Shown: positions 8,701-18,008, counted from the stretch's first letter. The stretch: 64,000 nt of DNA from Lactonifactor longoviformis DSM 17459 (GCF_900129135.1 NZ_FQVI01000003.1:186001-250000); one strand, 5' to 3'. Numbers and translations are program-made. Notes: generated by a model not told the origin, from the sequence alone.

Positions 8701-11700
8701 GGCCCGGAATTCTTTAAGTATAACGACAGAGACTTCCTGACAGACAAAGACGGAAACAAGGTTGACACCTGGGGGCTTATGTGTGATCAGTATGCCGAGG
8801 GAAGAGGCTATCTGCCATTCCGGACAACGAATATGGCAGACATGAGTACAGACAGCTGGTCTCCGGCATCTGATGTAAATTTCGGATCACTGAAAAAGCG
8901 CCACGGCACCATTCTTCCCATTACAGAGGAAGAATACCATGCTGTCCGGAAAGCCTTTGCCAACATTGAGCCTCCCACAGGGGATAAGAAGGTATTGGCA
9001 GACTTTACCTTTAACGATGAAGAAACAGGGCTCTCCAGTGAAAACGCAAAAGCAGAGGGTACCTATACACTCAAAGACAGCTATGACGGCAAAGCGCTGT
9101 ACCTGGACGGATCAGCATCTAATTATCTGACGGTTACAGACAAGGACGGGAAGAGCCTGCTGACAGGGGCTCAGGAGCTTACGGTATCCTATGATATGAA
9201 ACCAGACAGAACCGAGACAAACTGGGCGTTCTTTGCAGCCCCGAATGGAAATCCGGCCTCTTATATGAATGAAAGATATCTGGGCATTTTGGAAGCGGGG
9301 GGCCGCACCACAGCAGAACGTTACAATAATTCGAATAGCAGACCTGTTAATCCATATGCAGACACAGGATCCGGCTGGTACCATGTGGATGTTGTATTCG
9401 GCAAAACAGATACTTCAGTCTATGTTAACGGAGTGAAACAGGCCGGCGAAGCCAGCAGCTATACACTGGAGGGGATTCTCGGAACCAGCAGTATTCTGCA
9501 GATAGGAAAGGCGAACTGGAACAGCGGTGAATATTTCAAAGGCTGGATTGACAACTTCAGAGTGGCTAATTATACTCTGAGCGATGAGGAGATCAAAGCC
9601 TTAGCTGATAATTTACTCAGTAAGCTGCCGGCAGTCAAAGATGTACTGGTAGGGACAGCACCTGACAGGGAGACGGCCCTTGAGTACAGAGGGACGGATG
9701 ATCATACGGCAATTCTGACAGAAGTAGATCAGGAGAATATGACAGTGACATCCTATATCCGGAAGACAGCTGACAGTACGAAAACTCCTGTTACCTTTTA
9801 TTTGAACAAAGAAGTAGATGCCATCCTTGTAAATGGAGAGTCTTTTGAAAACGGGACTGCTCTGGATCTGTCCGAGGATGTGCAGGTGGTTCTGCAGTCA
9901 GGCGGCACAGAGGAAACCTGGACGATAAAGAAACCTGTGATCAGCAATAATCCTGTATTACCCGGTCAGTATGCAGACCCGGATCTGGATTTCTTTGACG
10001 GCAAATTCTGGATCTTCCCAACCACAGACGGTTATCCTTCCTGGAGTGGATATCAGTTCCATGCGTTCTCTTCTCCGGACCTGGTAAACTGGACGGATGA
10101 AGGCGTCATTATGGATTTGAAGGAAGATAATCCCGGATTAAATGAGAACGGGATACAGATTGCAGCGTCCAAATGGGCAGTGGGAAGTGCCTGGGCACCT
10201 ACTATTGAAGAAAAAAATGGAAAATATTACTTCTATTACTGCGGAAAGCAGTTAAACGGGGAGTCTGCGATAGGTGTTGCAGTAGCAGACAGCCCGGAAG
10301 GCCCTTATGTTGACAAAGGGGAGCCCCTGATGACAAAAGCCATCAGTTCAGAGGGCGGAGCAGGAGTCGGTCAAGCTATTGATCCGGGCATCTTTACCGA
10401 TGACGACGGGAAATCCTATCTGCTGTACGGCAACGGCGGAGCAGGGATCGTAGAGCTGGGCGATGATATGATGAGTATTAAGAAGGATACCATCCGGAAA
10501 CTGAATGGCCTGACAAACTTCAGAGAATCTGTAAATGTAATCAAGGTAAACGGAATCTATCACTGGACCTGGTCCTGCGATGATGCCAACAGCCCTAATT
10601 ACCATGTAGAATACGGAACTTCCGATACACTGGACGGTTCCATTACAAAACACAGTACTCTGCTTGAGAAGGATACGGAAAAAGGAATCCTTGGAAGTGC
10701 CCACCAGTCCTCTATTCTTTATATCAGAGACGAAAAAGGACAGGATCATTACTACATGGCTTACCACAGATTCTATACGCCATTGAATATCTTCACCTCA
10801 GGGGATGGTCTTGGGAAGCACAGGGAAACCTGTATTGATGAGATATTCTTCGACAAAAACGGCTACATGACTATGACGCCCACGCTGGAGGGCGTGACGG
10901 CTGTAACCCCTGCGTCTGACAATCCTACGGTGAAGTATATCACAGTAACTCCGGGTATCACCATTGTGGGAAAAGGAAGTACACAGTCCTTTGCAGCAGA
11001 AACAAAAGAGGAAGCTGACGCATCCGTTACATGGAAGGTGGAAGGGAACAGCAGCAGCAGTACCTCTATGACGGCGGAGGGTGTTCTTACGGTTGGAGCG
11101 GATGAGACGGCAAAACAGCTTACCGTCACGGCAGCGTCCAAAGCAAATCCGGGCAGAACCGGAACTGCACAGGTAAATGTAGTTGAATTCTTCGGGGAAG
11201 CGCTGGAAGAGCAGGGTGTCATCACTGCCAGAAACGGTGCGTCTGTAGAAAAAGATGCCGAGAGAGGCAATGTACTTAGAATTACGTCCGGATGGATCGC
11301 GGGAGGCAACAGCCCTGCAAACGGCGGCGGTGTTTTTGAAAAGGCACAGGCAATCTTTAAAAATACAAACTTTACCCTGGGAATGGATGTGAACATTGAC
11401 GGACTTGATGACAATACATCCATGGCGATGATTGGAAACAGTGACAATCATTTCCGTATCATTCCCCAGCGGAAGGATAACAAAGGGTATTTGAAGGTAT
11501 GTGCGGCAGGTACAGAGACAGAATACGAATTATCCGAACCAGTGAAGCTGAACGAATGGCAGAACATAAAAATTATATACAGTGAGGATGATGCCACAGG
11601 AAAAGTCTCAGTAATGACAGGCCAGAAGACACTGATAGGCGCACAGGAGCTTGGCTTTAAGCTGAGCGCTCTGGACACAGTAGATGCCAGTCTGGGATGT

Positions 11701-14700
11701 ACGTATAAGACAGGATTCCTGCGCACAGGAACTTATGACAACATTATTGTTACAAGGGATGAAGAACCAGAAATAACGGCTACAGGAATTCAGGTCAAAG
11801 CCCCTGAGAAGACAAAATATCTGGTGGGTGAAGAACTGGATACTACAGGCCTGCAGGTAACGGCCCAGTACAGTGACGGAAGCAGCAAAGATGTGACCGG
11901 CGAATGCGAGCTGAGCGGGTTTGATTCCAGGACACCGGGACGTAAAACTGTAACGGTAAGCTATGGAGGATTTGAGTCCGCCTTTACTGTTACCGTGGAG
12001 GGTACCCAGGATGACAGTTTATTGGCTGACTTCCACTTTAATGATGAAGAGACCGGATTGACAAGTGCAAGGGCAAGAGCGACGGGCAGCTATACATTAA
12101 AAGAGAGCTATGACGAAAACGGAAAGGCTCTGTATCTGGATGGTTCTGCCTCCAACTATCTGACTGTGACAGATCAAGACGGAAAGAGCCTTCTTACCGG
12201 TGCAGAGGAACTAACGATCTCCTATGAAGCAAAACCAGATCGCACAACAACGAACTGGGTGATGTTCGCCGCTCCGAACGGAAACAGGCAGGAGTATGGG
12301 AACGAAAAATATATTGGTATACTGGCAAATAACGGCACAACAACTGCTGAACGGTACAATAACACAAACGGCCGGCCGAAGAACCCATTTGTAACCACTG
12401 GAAGTGACTGGGTGCATGTGGATGTAGTCATCAGCAAAACTGACACAGCCATTTATCTAAATGGAGTAAAACAGGCGCAGGAGGCAAGCACTTATGGAGT
12501 GAAAGAACTTCTGGGCAGCAGCAGCATTCTTCAGATAGGTAAAGCAAACTGGGGCAGCGGCGAATACTATAAGGGCTGGATTGATAACTTCAAAATCTAC
12601 AGCAAAGCCCTCACAGCGGAAGAGATAAAAGAGATTCCGGATGACAGCTTTGTAAATCTGATGCTTGAAAAGAAGGCAGAGGAGGTCAAAGATGTTGTCA
12701 TCAGCGATGCCAATACAACTCTTCCTGATTATGAAGGAACCGTGACCTGGGAATCTGCAATGGAGGAAGTGGAAATTGCAGAAGACGGACTGTCCGCCAA
12801 AGTAGAGCAGCCGGCCGCGGGAGAAGAGCCTCTGGAAGGAAAACTTACTGCTGTGATCTCTATCTGCGGAAAGCAGATGAGAAAGGAAGTAAATGTGACG
12901 GTAAAACCAGCAGTGGGTGAGGAGGATCCTTACGGGTACATGATGGTTCACTTTATTGAGGACAGCAACGGATACTGTGAGAAGATTTACCTTGACATAT
13001 CCAGAGGAGATAATCCGGAGCAGTGGGATCCCCTCAACGGCGGTGAGCCGATACTGGCATCCAACCTGGGAACCACCGGTACCAGAGATCCCTATCTCAC
13101 TTACAATCCGGAGACAGAAACTTATTATATCATAGCAACGGATCTTCGTGTCTTTGGCGGCGACGATGCAGGCTGGGGTACATGGTCTAAGAGCTACAGC
13201 ACAAAGATGAATGTGTGGGAATCCAAAGATCTCATCCACTGGAGCGATGTACGTCAGTTTGACGTGGCCCGTGATATGGATGGAAACAAGGTAGCGGAGC
13301 TGGGTATGATGTGGGCACCGGAAGCCACCTGGGTACCGGACTACTACGGGGAAGGAAAAGGCGCTTTTGTCGTATACTGGTCCTCTAAAACCTATGCAGA
13401 GGATGATCCCAACCATGATGCTTCCAGCGTTGAGAGCATAATGTGGGGAGCAACCACGGATTTTACACAGGAAACCTTTGAATACGGCGGAAAATTCCTG
13501 GATGGCGGAGCCAAAGGCTGGATCGATACCACTATTCTCCAGAACGAAGGCAGAACCTACCATATAACAAAGAGCAACGAATTGCAGATTATCATGGAAT
13601 ATACGGATGACAAAGAGTGGTGGAAAGAAGGTACCCAGTGGACCAGAGTACAGGAGAGAATCGGTCAAAGCCGATTTGGATCGGTAGAAGGGCCGGCAGT
13701 ATTTAAAGACCACAGCAATGACAACCGCTGGTATCTCTTTGTAGATGATCTTCCCTCTCCCGGTTATCAGCCGATGATATCTACGGACCTGAACCAGGGA
13801 TGGGACTATCTTGACAGTCCTGATTATTTCCTGACTCCAAACACGAAGCACGGCGGTGTGATTTCTCTTACGAAAAAGCAGTATGATGCAGTCAGAGGGG
13901 CAGATGCTGTATCCCCAGTGACTGAGGAACTTGACAGTGTAGAAATCAGCCAGGGAAAAGCAGCAGAGGATCTGGCAGAACTTCTGCCGCAGACGGCACA
14001 GGTGAACCTGGCATATAATATGGGCACCTCAGAACTTCCGGTAACCTGGGATACTTCTGACGTGAACCTTGACGAGGCCGGAACCTATAAGGCTGTGGGC
14101 ACCGTACAGTCCATCAGTGCAAACAAGGATCAGTGGGTTGGAAAAGACGGATCCACTCAGTACGACGCAGAAGATAAACAGCTGTACAGCAGCAGGGCAA
14201 TAAAGGTTTCCGCAAAAGTGGTTGTCAAGGCAGAGACACCGGATGTGACAGTAACCAAGATTCAGGTCAAAGCCCCGGATAAGACAGAATATCTGGTAGG
14301 GGAGGAGCTGAACACAGCTGGAATGAAGGTTACTGCTCTGTACAGTGATGGAACAAGCAAAGATGTGACAAAAGACAGCAAACTTGAGGGATTTGATTCT
14401 ATGACGCCGGGGACCAAGACGGTGACGGTATCCTATGAAGATAAAACGGCTGACTTCCAGGTTACTGTGAAAGAAAAGATTCAGGCCGGCTGGGTACAGG
14501 AAGGAAACAAATGGAAATACAGAAATCCGGACGGAAGTTTCCTGGCAGAGACATGGAAGCAGATTGACGGACAGTGGTACTACTTTAATGAAGATACGTA
14601 TATGGCTACCGGTTGGATCCTGGACGGAAAGACCTGGTATTATCTGAAATCCAATGGAGCAATGGCCACGGGCTGGCTGCAGGATGGAGTTACCTGGTAT

Positions 14701-15210
14701 TACCTGAAATCCAACGGGGCAATGGCCACGGGCTGGCTGCAGGATGGAAAGACCTGGTATTATCTGAAAGCAAACGGAATGATGGCCACGGGCTGGCTGC
14801 TGGACGGAAAGACCTGGTATTATCTGAAGGCAAATGGAGCAATGGTAACCGGCTGGCTGCAGATAGGGAAAACCTGGTATTACCTGAAATCCAATGGAGC
14901 CATGGCTACCGGCTGGCTGCTGGACGGAAAAACCTGGTATTACCTGAAAACAAGCGGGGCCATGGCTACCGGCTGGCTGCTGGACGGAAAGACCTGGTAT
15001 TACCTGAAATCCAATGGAGCAATGGCCACAGGCTGGCTTCTGGATGGAAAAACCTGGTATTATCTGAAGGCAAACGGGGCAATGGCCACGGGCTGGGTAA
15101 AAGTAGGCAGCAAATGGTACTATTTGTACAGCAGCGGAGCAATGGCATCCAGTAAGTGGATAGGCAAGTATTATGTCAATGCTTCCGGAGCCTGGACAAA
15201 GACCAGATAA
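5794..15210 (+). CDS. Giant secreted multidomain protein with three GH43 domains and choline-binding repeats
   Basis: 3,138 residues from ATG 5794, six bases after AGGAGG; an ATG at 5788 abuts the AGGAGG and is unlikely. Order by base position: signal peptide (5794-5886); LamG-like domain (5920-6565); atrophied Ig-like module (to 6815); second LamG (6826-7430); two Ig-like modules (to 7975); GH43-I (8000-8975; RDPYLV, IDTTMIQ, EGPEFF); LamG (8990-9620); GH43-II (9945-10900; QYADPDLD, AIDPGIF, FRESVNV); Big_2-type Ig (to 11190); ConA-like module (to 11760); Big_3-type Ig (to 12000); LamG (to 12640); Ig-like module (to 12910); GH43-III (12925-13900; TRDPYLTY, IDTTILQ, EGPAVF); two Ig modules (to 14480); choline/cell-wall-binding repeats to the end. 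GH43 enzymes usually act on arabinose- or xylose-containing polysaccharides, so a wall-attached hemicellulose or arabinan degrader is likely. Exact substrate unknown. Monocistronic. Confidence 0.92.
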   Translation: MRKRKLSTSITAWILSASMLFSMLPPTAVSADPGGNDSIVRTLAASYDMSHAEGMLTDTSGNGMDAELVGFTDDDFGFSEEDETDEVLNFAADKSKYVKLPAGIITGESFSIEATFKTGTKAGHWLWCLGTKENTWPNVNNYVFLNPMQDSGTIRGGIKDGATELLFGNMPSLTPDTYSTVRMDFDRGIMQLYVDGVKVGDDIVSNYSIQDILNAGTNPGEDFCGYIGKSLYTPDKAFAGTLTEFNVYSPVENPDRDTAEADVNELTLPEVIEGDIELPVAGTNGSVITWTSNREDVISTDGTVTRQPFDTKVVLTATADCNGTTAERSFEVLVKASEDKDDRNLVASYDMSHQGDTLTDTSGNGMDARLVGMTDADFTEDSGAVLNFTGDKNKYVELPKGLIQGETFSVEATVKTGKQANHWLWCLGTKVSGTGNNYVFVNPMQGGGAIRAGIKSGSEKLLAQTAKLTPDTYATVRLDFENGTMRLLVDGVEVVSGLETGYSVQKILADGTNAEEDICGYIGKSLYSADPGFTGSLKGFKVYSPTMSEDMLAAADLDKISLPDSVYEDLDLPSVGGNGSSITWSSDSKDVITDAGEVSPAQQDAEVILTAKADLNGATAEKTFTVKVVGTDSILAEAMDSLTFAYTEIYGNITLPTALANGAAVQWSVNEAGKDLITVEDQTSEGGRTIPAGVVTRPAKDTEIQLTADVSVGDSADSKSFTFTVKAKPEEKGETTAYLFAHFTGSEGRSTDEQIYFATSENGSQWTDLRENGNPVLSSELGDKGVRDPYLVRSPEGDKTYLIATDLSIYHRGGWGNAAATTTGSTSLVVWESSDLVNWSEPRLVDVASRIPGAGCAWAPEAFYDEETGQYVVYWATASGESNELGDPMNMYYATTRDFYTFSEPVLWIDREHSIIDTTMIQANGKYYRASGDGQITIEESDSIYDGWKIIGTLKDIFNNDNYSGAKLEGPEFFKYNDRDFLTDKDGNKVDTWGLMCDQYAEGRGYLPFRTTNMADMSTDSWSPASDVNFGSLKKRHGTILPITEEEYHAVRKAFANIEPPTGDKKVLADFTFNDEETGLSSENAKAEGTYTLKDSYDGKALYLDGSASNYLTVTDKDGKSLLTGAQELTVSYDMKPDRTETNWAFFAAPNGNPASYMNERYLGILEAGGRTTAERYNNSNSRPVNPYADTGSGWYHVDVVFGKTDTSVYVNGVKQAGEASSYTLEGILGTSSILQIGKANWNSGEYFKGWIDNFRVANYTLSDEEIKALADNLLSKLPAVKDVLVGTAPDRETALEYRGTDDHTAILTEVDQENMTVTSYIRKTADSTKTPVTFYLNKEVDAILVNGESFENGTALDLSEDVQVVLQSGGTEETWTIKKPVISNNPVLPGQYADPDLDFFDGKFWIFPTTDGYPSWSGYQFHAFSSPDLVNWTDEGVIMDLKEDNPGLNENGIQIAASKWAVGSAWAPTIEEKNGKYYFYYCGKQLNGESAIGVAVADSPEGPYVDKGEPLMTKAISSEGGAGVGQAIDPGIFTDDDGKSYLLYGNGGAGIVELGDDMMSIKKDTIRKLNGLTNFRESVNVIKVNGIYHWTWSCDDANSPNYHVEYGTSDTLDGSITKHSTLLEKDTEKGILGSAHQSSILYIRDEKGQDHYYMAYHRFYTPLNIFTSGDGLGKHRETCIDEIFFDKNGYMTMTPTLEGVTAVTPASDNPTVKYITVTPGITIVGKGSTQSFAAETKEEADASVTWKVEGNSSSSTSMTAEGVLTVGADETAKQLTVTAASKANPGRTGTAQVNVVEFFGEALEEQGVITARNGASVEKDAERGNVLRITSGWIAGGNSPANGGGVFEKAQAIFKNTNFTLGMDVNIDGLDDNTSMAMIGNSDNHFRIIPQRKDNKGYLKVCAAGTETEYELSEPVKLNEWQNIKIIYSEDDATGKVSVMTGQKTLIGAQELGFKLSALDTVDASLGCTYKTGFLRTGTYDNIIVTRDEEPEITATGIQVKAPEKTKYLVGEELDTTGLQVTAQYSDGSSKDVTGECELSGFDSRTPGRKTVTVSYGGFESAFTVTVEGTQDDSLLADFHFNDEETGLTSARARATGSYTLKESYDENGKALYLDGSASNYLTVTDQDGKSLLTGAEELTISYEAKPDRTTTNWVMFAAPNGNRQEYGNEKYIGILANNGTTTAERYNNTNGRPKNPFVTTGSDWVHVDVVISKTDTAIYLNGVKQAQEASTYGVKELLGSSSILQIGKANWGSGEYYKGWIDNFKIYSKALTAEEIKEIPDDSFVNLMLEKKAEEVKDVVISDANTTLPDYEGTVTWESAMEEVEIAEDGLSAKVEQPAAGEEPLEGKLTAVISICGKQMRKEVNVTVKPAVGEEDPYGYMMVHFIEDSNGYCEKIYLDISRGDNPEQWDPLNGGEPILASNLGTTGTRDPYLTYNPETETYYIIATDLRVFGGDDAGWGTWSKSYSTKMNVWESKDLIHWSDVRQFDVARDMDGNKVAELGMMWAPEATWVPDYYGEGKGAFVVYWSSKTYAEDDPNHDASSVESIMWGATTDFTQETFEYGGKFLDGGAKGWIDTTILQNEGRTYHITKSNELQIIMEYTDDKEWWKEGTQWTRVQERIGQSRFGSVEGPAVFKDHSNDNRWYLFVDDLPSPGYQPMISTDLNQGWDYLDSPDYFLTPNTKHGGVISLTKKQYDAVRGADAVSPVTEELDSVEISQGKAAEDLAELLPQTAQVNLAYNMGTSELPVTWDTSDVNLDEAGTYKAVGTVQSISANKDQWVGKDGSTQYDAEDKQLYSSRAIKVSAKVVVKAETPDVTVTKIQVKAPDKTEYLVGEELNTAGMKVTALYSDGTSKDVTKDSKLEGFDSMTPGTKTVTVSYEDKTADFQVTVKEKIQAGWVQEGNKWKYRNPDGSFLAETWKQIDGQWYYFNEDTYMATGWILDGKTWYYLKSNGAMATGWLQDGVTWYYLKSNGAMATGWLQDGKTWYYLKANGMMATGWLLDGKTWYYLKANGAMVTGWLQIGKTWYYLKSNGAMATGWLLDGKTWYYLKTSGAMATGWLLDGKTWYYLKSNGAMATGWLLDGKTWYYLKANGAMATGWVKVGSKWYYLYSSGAMASSKWIGKYYVNASGAWTKTR
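14611..15150 (+). repeat. Nine tandem 60-bp repeats encoding choline-binding motifs
   Basis: The 20-residue unit GWLLDGKTWYYLKSNGAMAT recurs nine times with exact 60-bp periodicity inside the giant GH43 gene, flanked by more degenerate copies (GWVQEGNKWKY, TWKQIDGQWYY, SKWIGKYY). This is the CW_binding/choline-binding type of repeat with conserved Trp and Tyr pairs. Middle units are nearly identical at base level, which suggests recent copy-number change by recombination. Confidence 0.9.
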
Positions 15211-15227
15211 GAAAACTTAACAAATAT

Positions 15228-15286
15228 TTCCCTTCGAAGGGAATAGGATTATTACCGGCGTCATTCCTATGGCGGCCGGTAATAAT
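15228..15286 (+). terminator. Two hairpins after the giant GH43 gene
   Basis: TTCCCTTCGAAGGGAA (15228-15243) is a perfect palindrome. ATTATTACCGGC (15248-15259) pairs with GCCGGTAATAAT (15275-15286) over 12 bp. There is no clear U-tract, so termination is likely but not textbook. Together they isolate the GH43 gene from the next promoter. Confidence 0.55.
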
Positions 15287-15308
15287 TATATCCGTGCACC
15301 TTAAAGTA

Positions 15309-15317
15309 TGTTATAAT
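15309..15317 (+). promoter_or_regulatory. Extended -10 promoter for the HD-GYP gene
   Basis: TGTTATAAT (TATAAT at 15312-15317) forms an extended -10 element; the -35 region is weak. An RNA start near 15324 agrees with translation from ATG 15353. Confidence 0.55.
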
Positions 15318-15352
15318 TGCAGAAAAGTAAAGAGAAAGGCAGGCACCGGGTA

Positions 15353-16630
15353 ATGCTGCAGTACATTGATCAGATAGAAAATGAGGGGATCCTGGGAATT
15401 ATGAGAAGGTCCTGCAATTATGTGGATCCCAGGCTTATGAACCACGGATACAGGACCTCATATTTAGTATCAAAGATATTGAAAAGGACAGGAAAATACA
15501 GCGAAATTGAGATGAGGGATATCTGTATCCTGGCCATGCTGCACGATATAGGTGCTTATAAAACCGAAGAGATTAGCAGAATGCTGGAGTTTGAGACGGA
15601 GAATGTATGGGAGCATTCCAACTATGGGTATCTGTTTATTAAGTATTTTTCTCCCCTTGCCAGACTGGCCCCGGTTGTGCTGCTTCATCACACTTCCTGG
15701 AAGCAGCTAAAGGAGATGGAGGATGTAAGCGAAGAGATAAAGACACTTGCCCAGATTCTAAATATCGCTGACAGAACAGATGTGTACATGGAGGAAGAGG
15801 GACACCGCTGGGAGGACTTTACAGGACTGCTGAGACAGGAGAGCGGCAATAAATTTGCCCCCTGGCTGGTGGAACTTGTGACAGAGGCTGGGACGGAAGG
15901 CTTGTTGGAAAAGAGAGCCCTGGAAGACGAGAAATTTAAGAACCTGCTGGGAAGCCTTCCTTTTACAAAAGAAGAAGTAAAAAACTATCTCAGGATGGTG
16001 ATCTGTACCATAGATTTCCGCAGCAGACATACAGTAACCCACACTATGACGACCACCAGCATTAGCTACGAGCTGGCCCTCCGAATGGGAATGGGGGAGG
16101 GAGAGATCACCAGTATTGTGCGGGGAGCCCTTCTCCACGATCTGGGGAAAATCGGAATACCTGTGGAGATACTGGAGTATCCGGGACGGTTAAGCCCTCA
16201 GGCCATGCATATTATGCGGACCCATGTAAAGATTACGGAAGAGATTCTTGGGACAGATGTGGATGAGACCACAAAGAGGATTGCCCTCAGGCATCATGAA
16301 AAACTGGATGGCTCCGGATATCCGGGAAAACTCACCGGCAGGGATCTGACAAAGGGAGAGAGAATTGTGGCTGTAGCAGATATTGTCAGCGCCCTCACAG
16401 GCACCAGAAGCTATAAGGATGCATATCCCAGAGAAAAGGTAGTAGATATTATTGAGAACATGCGAAGGGAGAAAACCATTGATGCAGAATGCGTCAGCTG
16501 TATAGTGGCGGATTACGAAGAAATAATGGAACATACCCTGCAGCGGTGTCAGCCCATTTTAGATGCCTACTATAATATTAAGAGAGAATATCTGGAGAAT
16601 GATAAGATACTGAAACATTTACAGAGATGA
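15353..16630 (+). CDS. Tandem HD / HD-GYP domain phosphohydrolase
   Basis: 425 residues. The N-terminal half is an HD domain (MLHDIGAY, then HSNYGYLFIKYF and LLHHTSW). The C-terminal half is an HD-GYP domain with HDLGKIGIP, HHEKLDGSGYP and the following Asp in ADIVSALT. HD-GYP proteins typically hydrolyse cyclic-di-GMP in the cytoplasm. Both halves retain His-Asp metal ligands, and no receiver or membrane domain is present. ATG 15353 is chosen because the likely -10 element lies at 15312-15317. Monocistronic, ending at a strong hairpin. Confidence 0.88.
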   Translation: MLQYIDQIENEGILGIMRRSCNYVDPRLMNHGYRTSYLVSKILKRTGKYSEIEMRDICILAMLHDIGAYKTEEISRMLEFETENVWEHSNYGYLFIKYFSPLARLAPVVLLHHTSWKQLKEMEDVSEEIKTLAQILNIADRTDVYMEEEGHRWEDFTGLLRQESGNKFAPWLVELVTEAGTEGLLEKRALEDEKFKNLLGSLPFTKEEVKNYLRMVICTIDFRSRHTVTHTMTTTSISYELALRMGMGEGEITSIVRGALLHDLGKIGIPVEILEYPGRLSPQAMHIMRTHVKITEEILGTDVDETTKRIALRHHEKLDGSGYPGKLTGRDLTKGERIVAVADIVSALTGTRSYKDAYPREKVVDIIENMRREKTIDAECVSCIVADYEEIMEHTLQRCQPILDAYYNIKREYLENDKILKHLQR

Positions 16631-16688
16631 AAAAGGTACCCGGACGGGAATGTTATCTGAGGTGACATTCCCTTTACGGGTACCTTTT
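16631..16688. terminator. Bidirectional terminator between the HD-GYP gene and mtaD
   Basis: AAAAGGTACCCG (16631-16642) pairs with CGGGTACCTTTT (16677-16688). An inner stem GGGAATGT/ACATTCCC (16646-16653/16665-16672) extends the structure. T-rich on one arm and A-rich on the other, it suits both converging genes. Confidence 0.85.
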
Positions 16689-16703
16689 GCCGTTACCGGA
16701 AAG

Positions 16704-18008
16704 TTATAACAGAAGCCGTTCCATGCACTTCTTCACTTCATACTTCACTTTTTCCAAATCAATGGTCATATATTCCCCTTTATAATACAATATATTCCCC
16801 CGAACCATAGTCATAGCCACATGATTTCCGTGGGCCGCATAGACAAGATTAGACACAGGAGAAGTAAGGGGGGAGAGGCCGGGATGGCTCAGATCCAGGG
16901 CGATGATATCGGCATCTCTCCCCGGGGCAAGTATGCCGGATTCTCCCTCCCGTCCCTGTGACAGGAGACCTCCCTGAACCGCCATGGAGAGCACTTGTCC
17001 GGCGTCCGCAAACGTCGGATCTTCATGGATTCCCTTCTGGATCAGAGCAGTAAATTTCATGGTTTCAAACATATCGCCGGAATTGTTGGAACAAACCCCG
17101 TCTGTTCCCAGCGCAACCGGAATCCCCCGCTGGATAAAAGGTTTCAGGTTGGCAATCCCGCAGCCGCATTTCAGATTGCTGCAGGGATCGTGAACAACAA
17201 CCGCCCGGGAGGAGCTGAGAATCTCAAGATCCTCCTCTGAAACATAGATACCGTGGGCGGCAGCCACTCTTGAGCGGAACACCCCTGCCCTTTGCAGGGC
17301 GGCGATGGGAGTACAGCCGTAATTTTGGATACAATTCTGCACCTCTTTTCTGGTTTCACAGATATGGGTATGAATCCCTATATGTTCCCTGGCTGCCACA
17401 TCCCCGATAAACTCCCAGAGGGCCGGGGTGGTCTGAAATACACTTTGTATACTGGTATCGCACCGGATACGTCCTCTGTCCCAGCCGTTATAAGTATGAA
17501 TCAGGTCAATGGAACGCCTGACAGAGGGGAGAAGGGCCGGATCCTGGTCTGCAGGGCAGGTAATACTTTCGCAGATAGTAGCCTTTATCCCGCTGTCAAC
17601 AGCAGAACGGAGGATGGTGTGGGAGGACCGGTACATATCGCTGACAGAAGTTGTGCCGTAGGCCAGCATCTCTGCAATTCCCAGGAGAGAGCCATAGTAA
17701 TAGTCGTCTTCCGTAAGGGCTTCCTCTGCAGGCCAAATATGTGACAGCCACTGCTCCAGAGAACAGTCGTCAGAAAATCCCCGAAGCAGAGTCATAGGCG
17801 TATGGGTATGGGCATTCACAAGTCCGGGACAGAGCAGGAGGTTTCTTCCGTCAATTCTTTTGTGCCGGGCAGGGAGCTGCGGGGGAAGTTCCTGTCCAAG
17901 ATACGAGATACGCCCGTCCTCGGTTACCAGGCAGGCGTTATACCGTACAGGGGCAGTGTCATCCAGGGTTAAAATAGTGGTGTTAGTAAATACGTAGTTT
18001 TCCTTCAT
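16704..18008 (-). CDS. mtaD: 5-methylthioadenosine / S-adenosylhomocysteine deaminase
   Basis: 434 residues of the amidohydrolase superfamily. The metal site is visible as CPGLVNAHTHTPM (about residues 60-72), with IHTHICET and VAAAHGIYVSEED further on and LGTDGVCSNNSGDMFE near 300. These match the MTA/SAH deaminase branch, which converts methylthioadenosine and S-adenosylhomocysteine to inosyl forms in the cytoplasm. GGAGG precedes ATG 18008. It is divergent from cluster 1. A link to nucleoside salvage is plausible but mtaD is common in Clostridia. Guanine or chlorohydrolase-type deaminases are the alternative. Confidence 0.85.
   Translation of the reverse strand: MKENYVFTNTTILTLDDTAPVRYNACLVTEDGRISYLGQELPPQLPARHKRIDGRNLLLCPGLVNAHTHTPMTLLRGFSDDCSLEQWLSHIWPAEEALTEDDYYYGSLLGIAEMLAYGTTSVSDMYRSSHTILRSAVDSGIKATICESITCPADQDPALLPSVRRSIDLIHTYNGWDRGRIRCDTSIQSVFQTTPALWEFIGDVAAREHIGIHTHICETRKEVQNCIQNYGCTPIAALQRAGVFRSRVAAAHGIYVSEEDLEILSSSRAVVVHDPCSNLKCGCGIANLKPFIQRGIPVALGTDGVCSNNSGDMFETMKFTALIQKGIHEDPTFADAGQVLSMAVQGGLLSQGREGESGILAPGRDADIIALDLSHPGLSPLTSPVSNLVYAAHGNHVAMTMVRGNILYYKGEYMTIDLEKVKYEVKKCMERLLL

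Noticed and set aside
10798-11451. Overlapping minus-strand frames antisense to GH43-II and Ig modules
   Set aside because: Composition is a shadow of the plus-strand gene; two different frames are open in the same place.
12457-13851. Long minus-strand open frame (464 codons) antisense to the giant GH43 gene
   Set aside because: No ribosome site, no family motif, and it mirrors the coding bias of the GH43-III region on the other strand.
14611-15150. CRISPR array
   Set aside because: Repeats are contiguous 60-bp coding units without unique spacers and lie inside a protein gene.
14613-15155. Second plus-strand frame open through the 60-bp repeats
   Set aside because: Open only because the repeat period is a multiple of three and lacks stops in that frame; the repetitive product is not a known protein.
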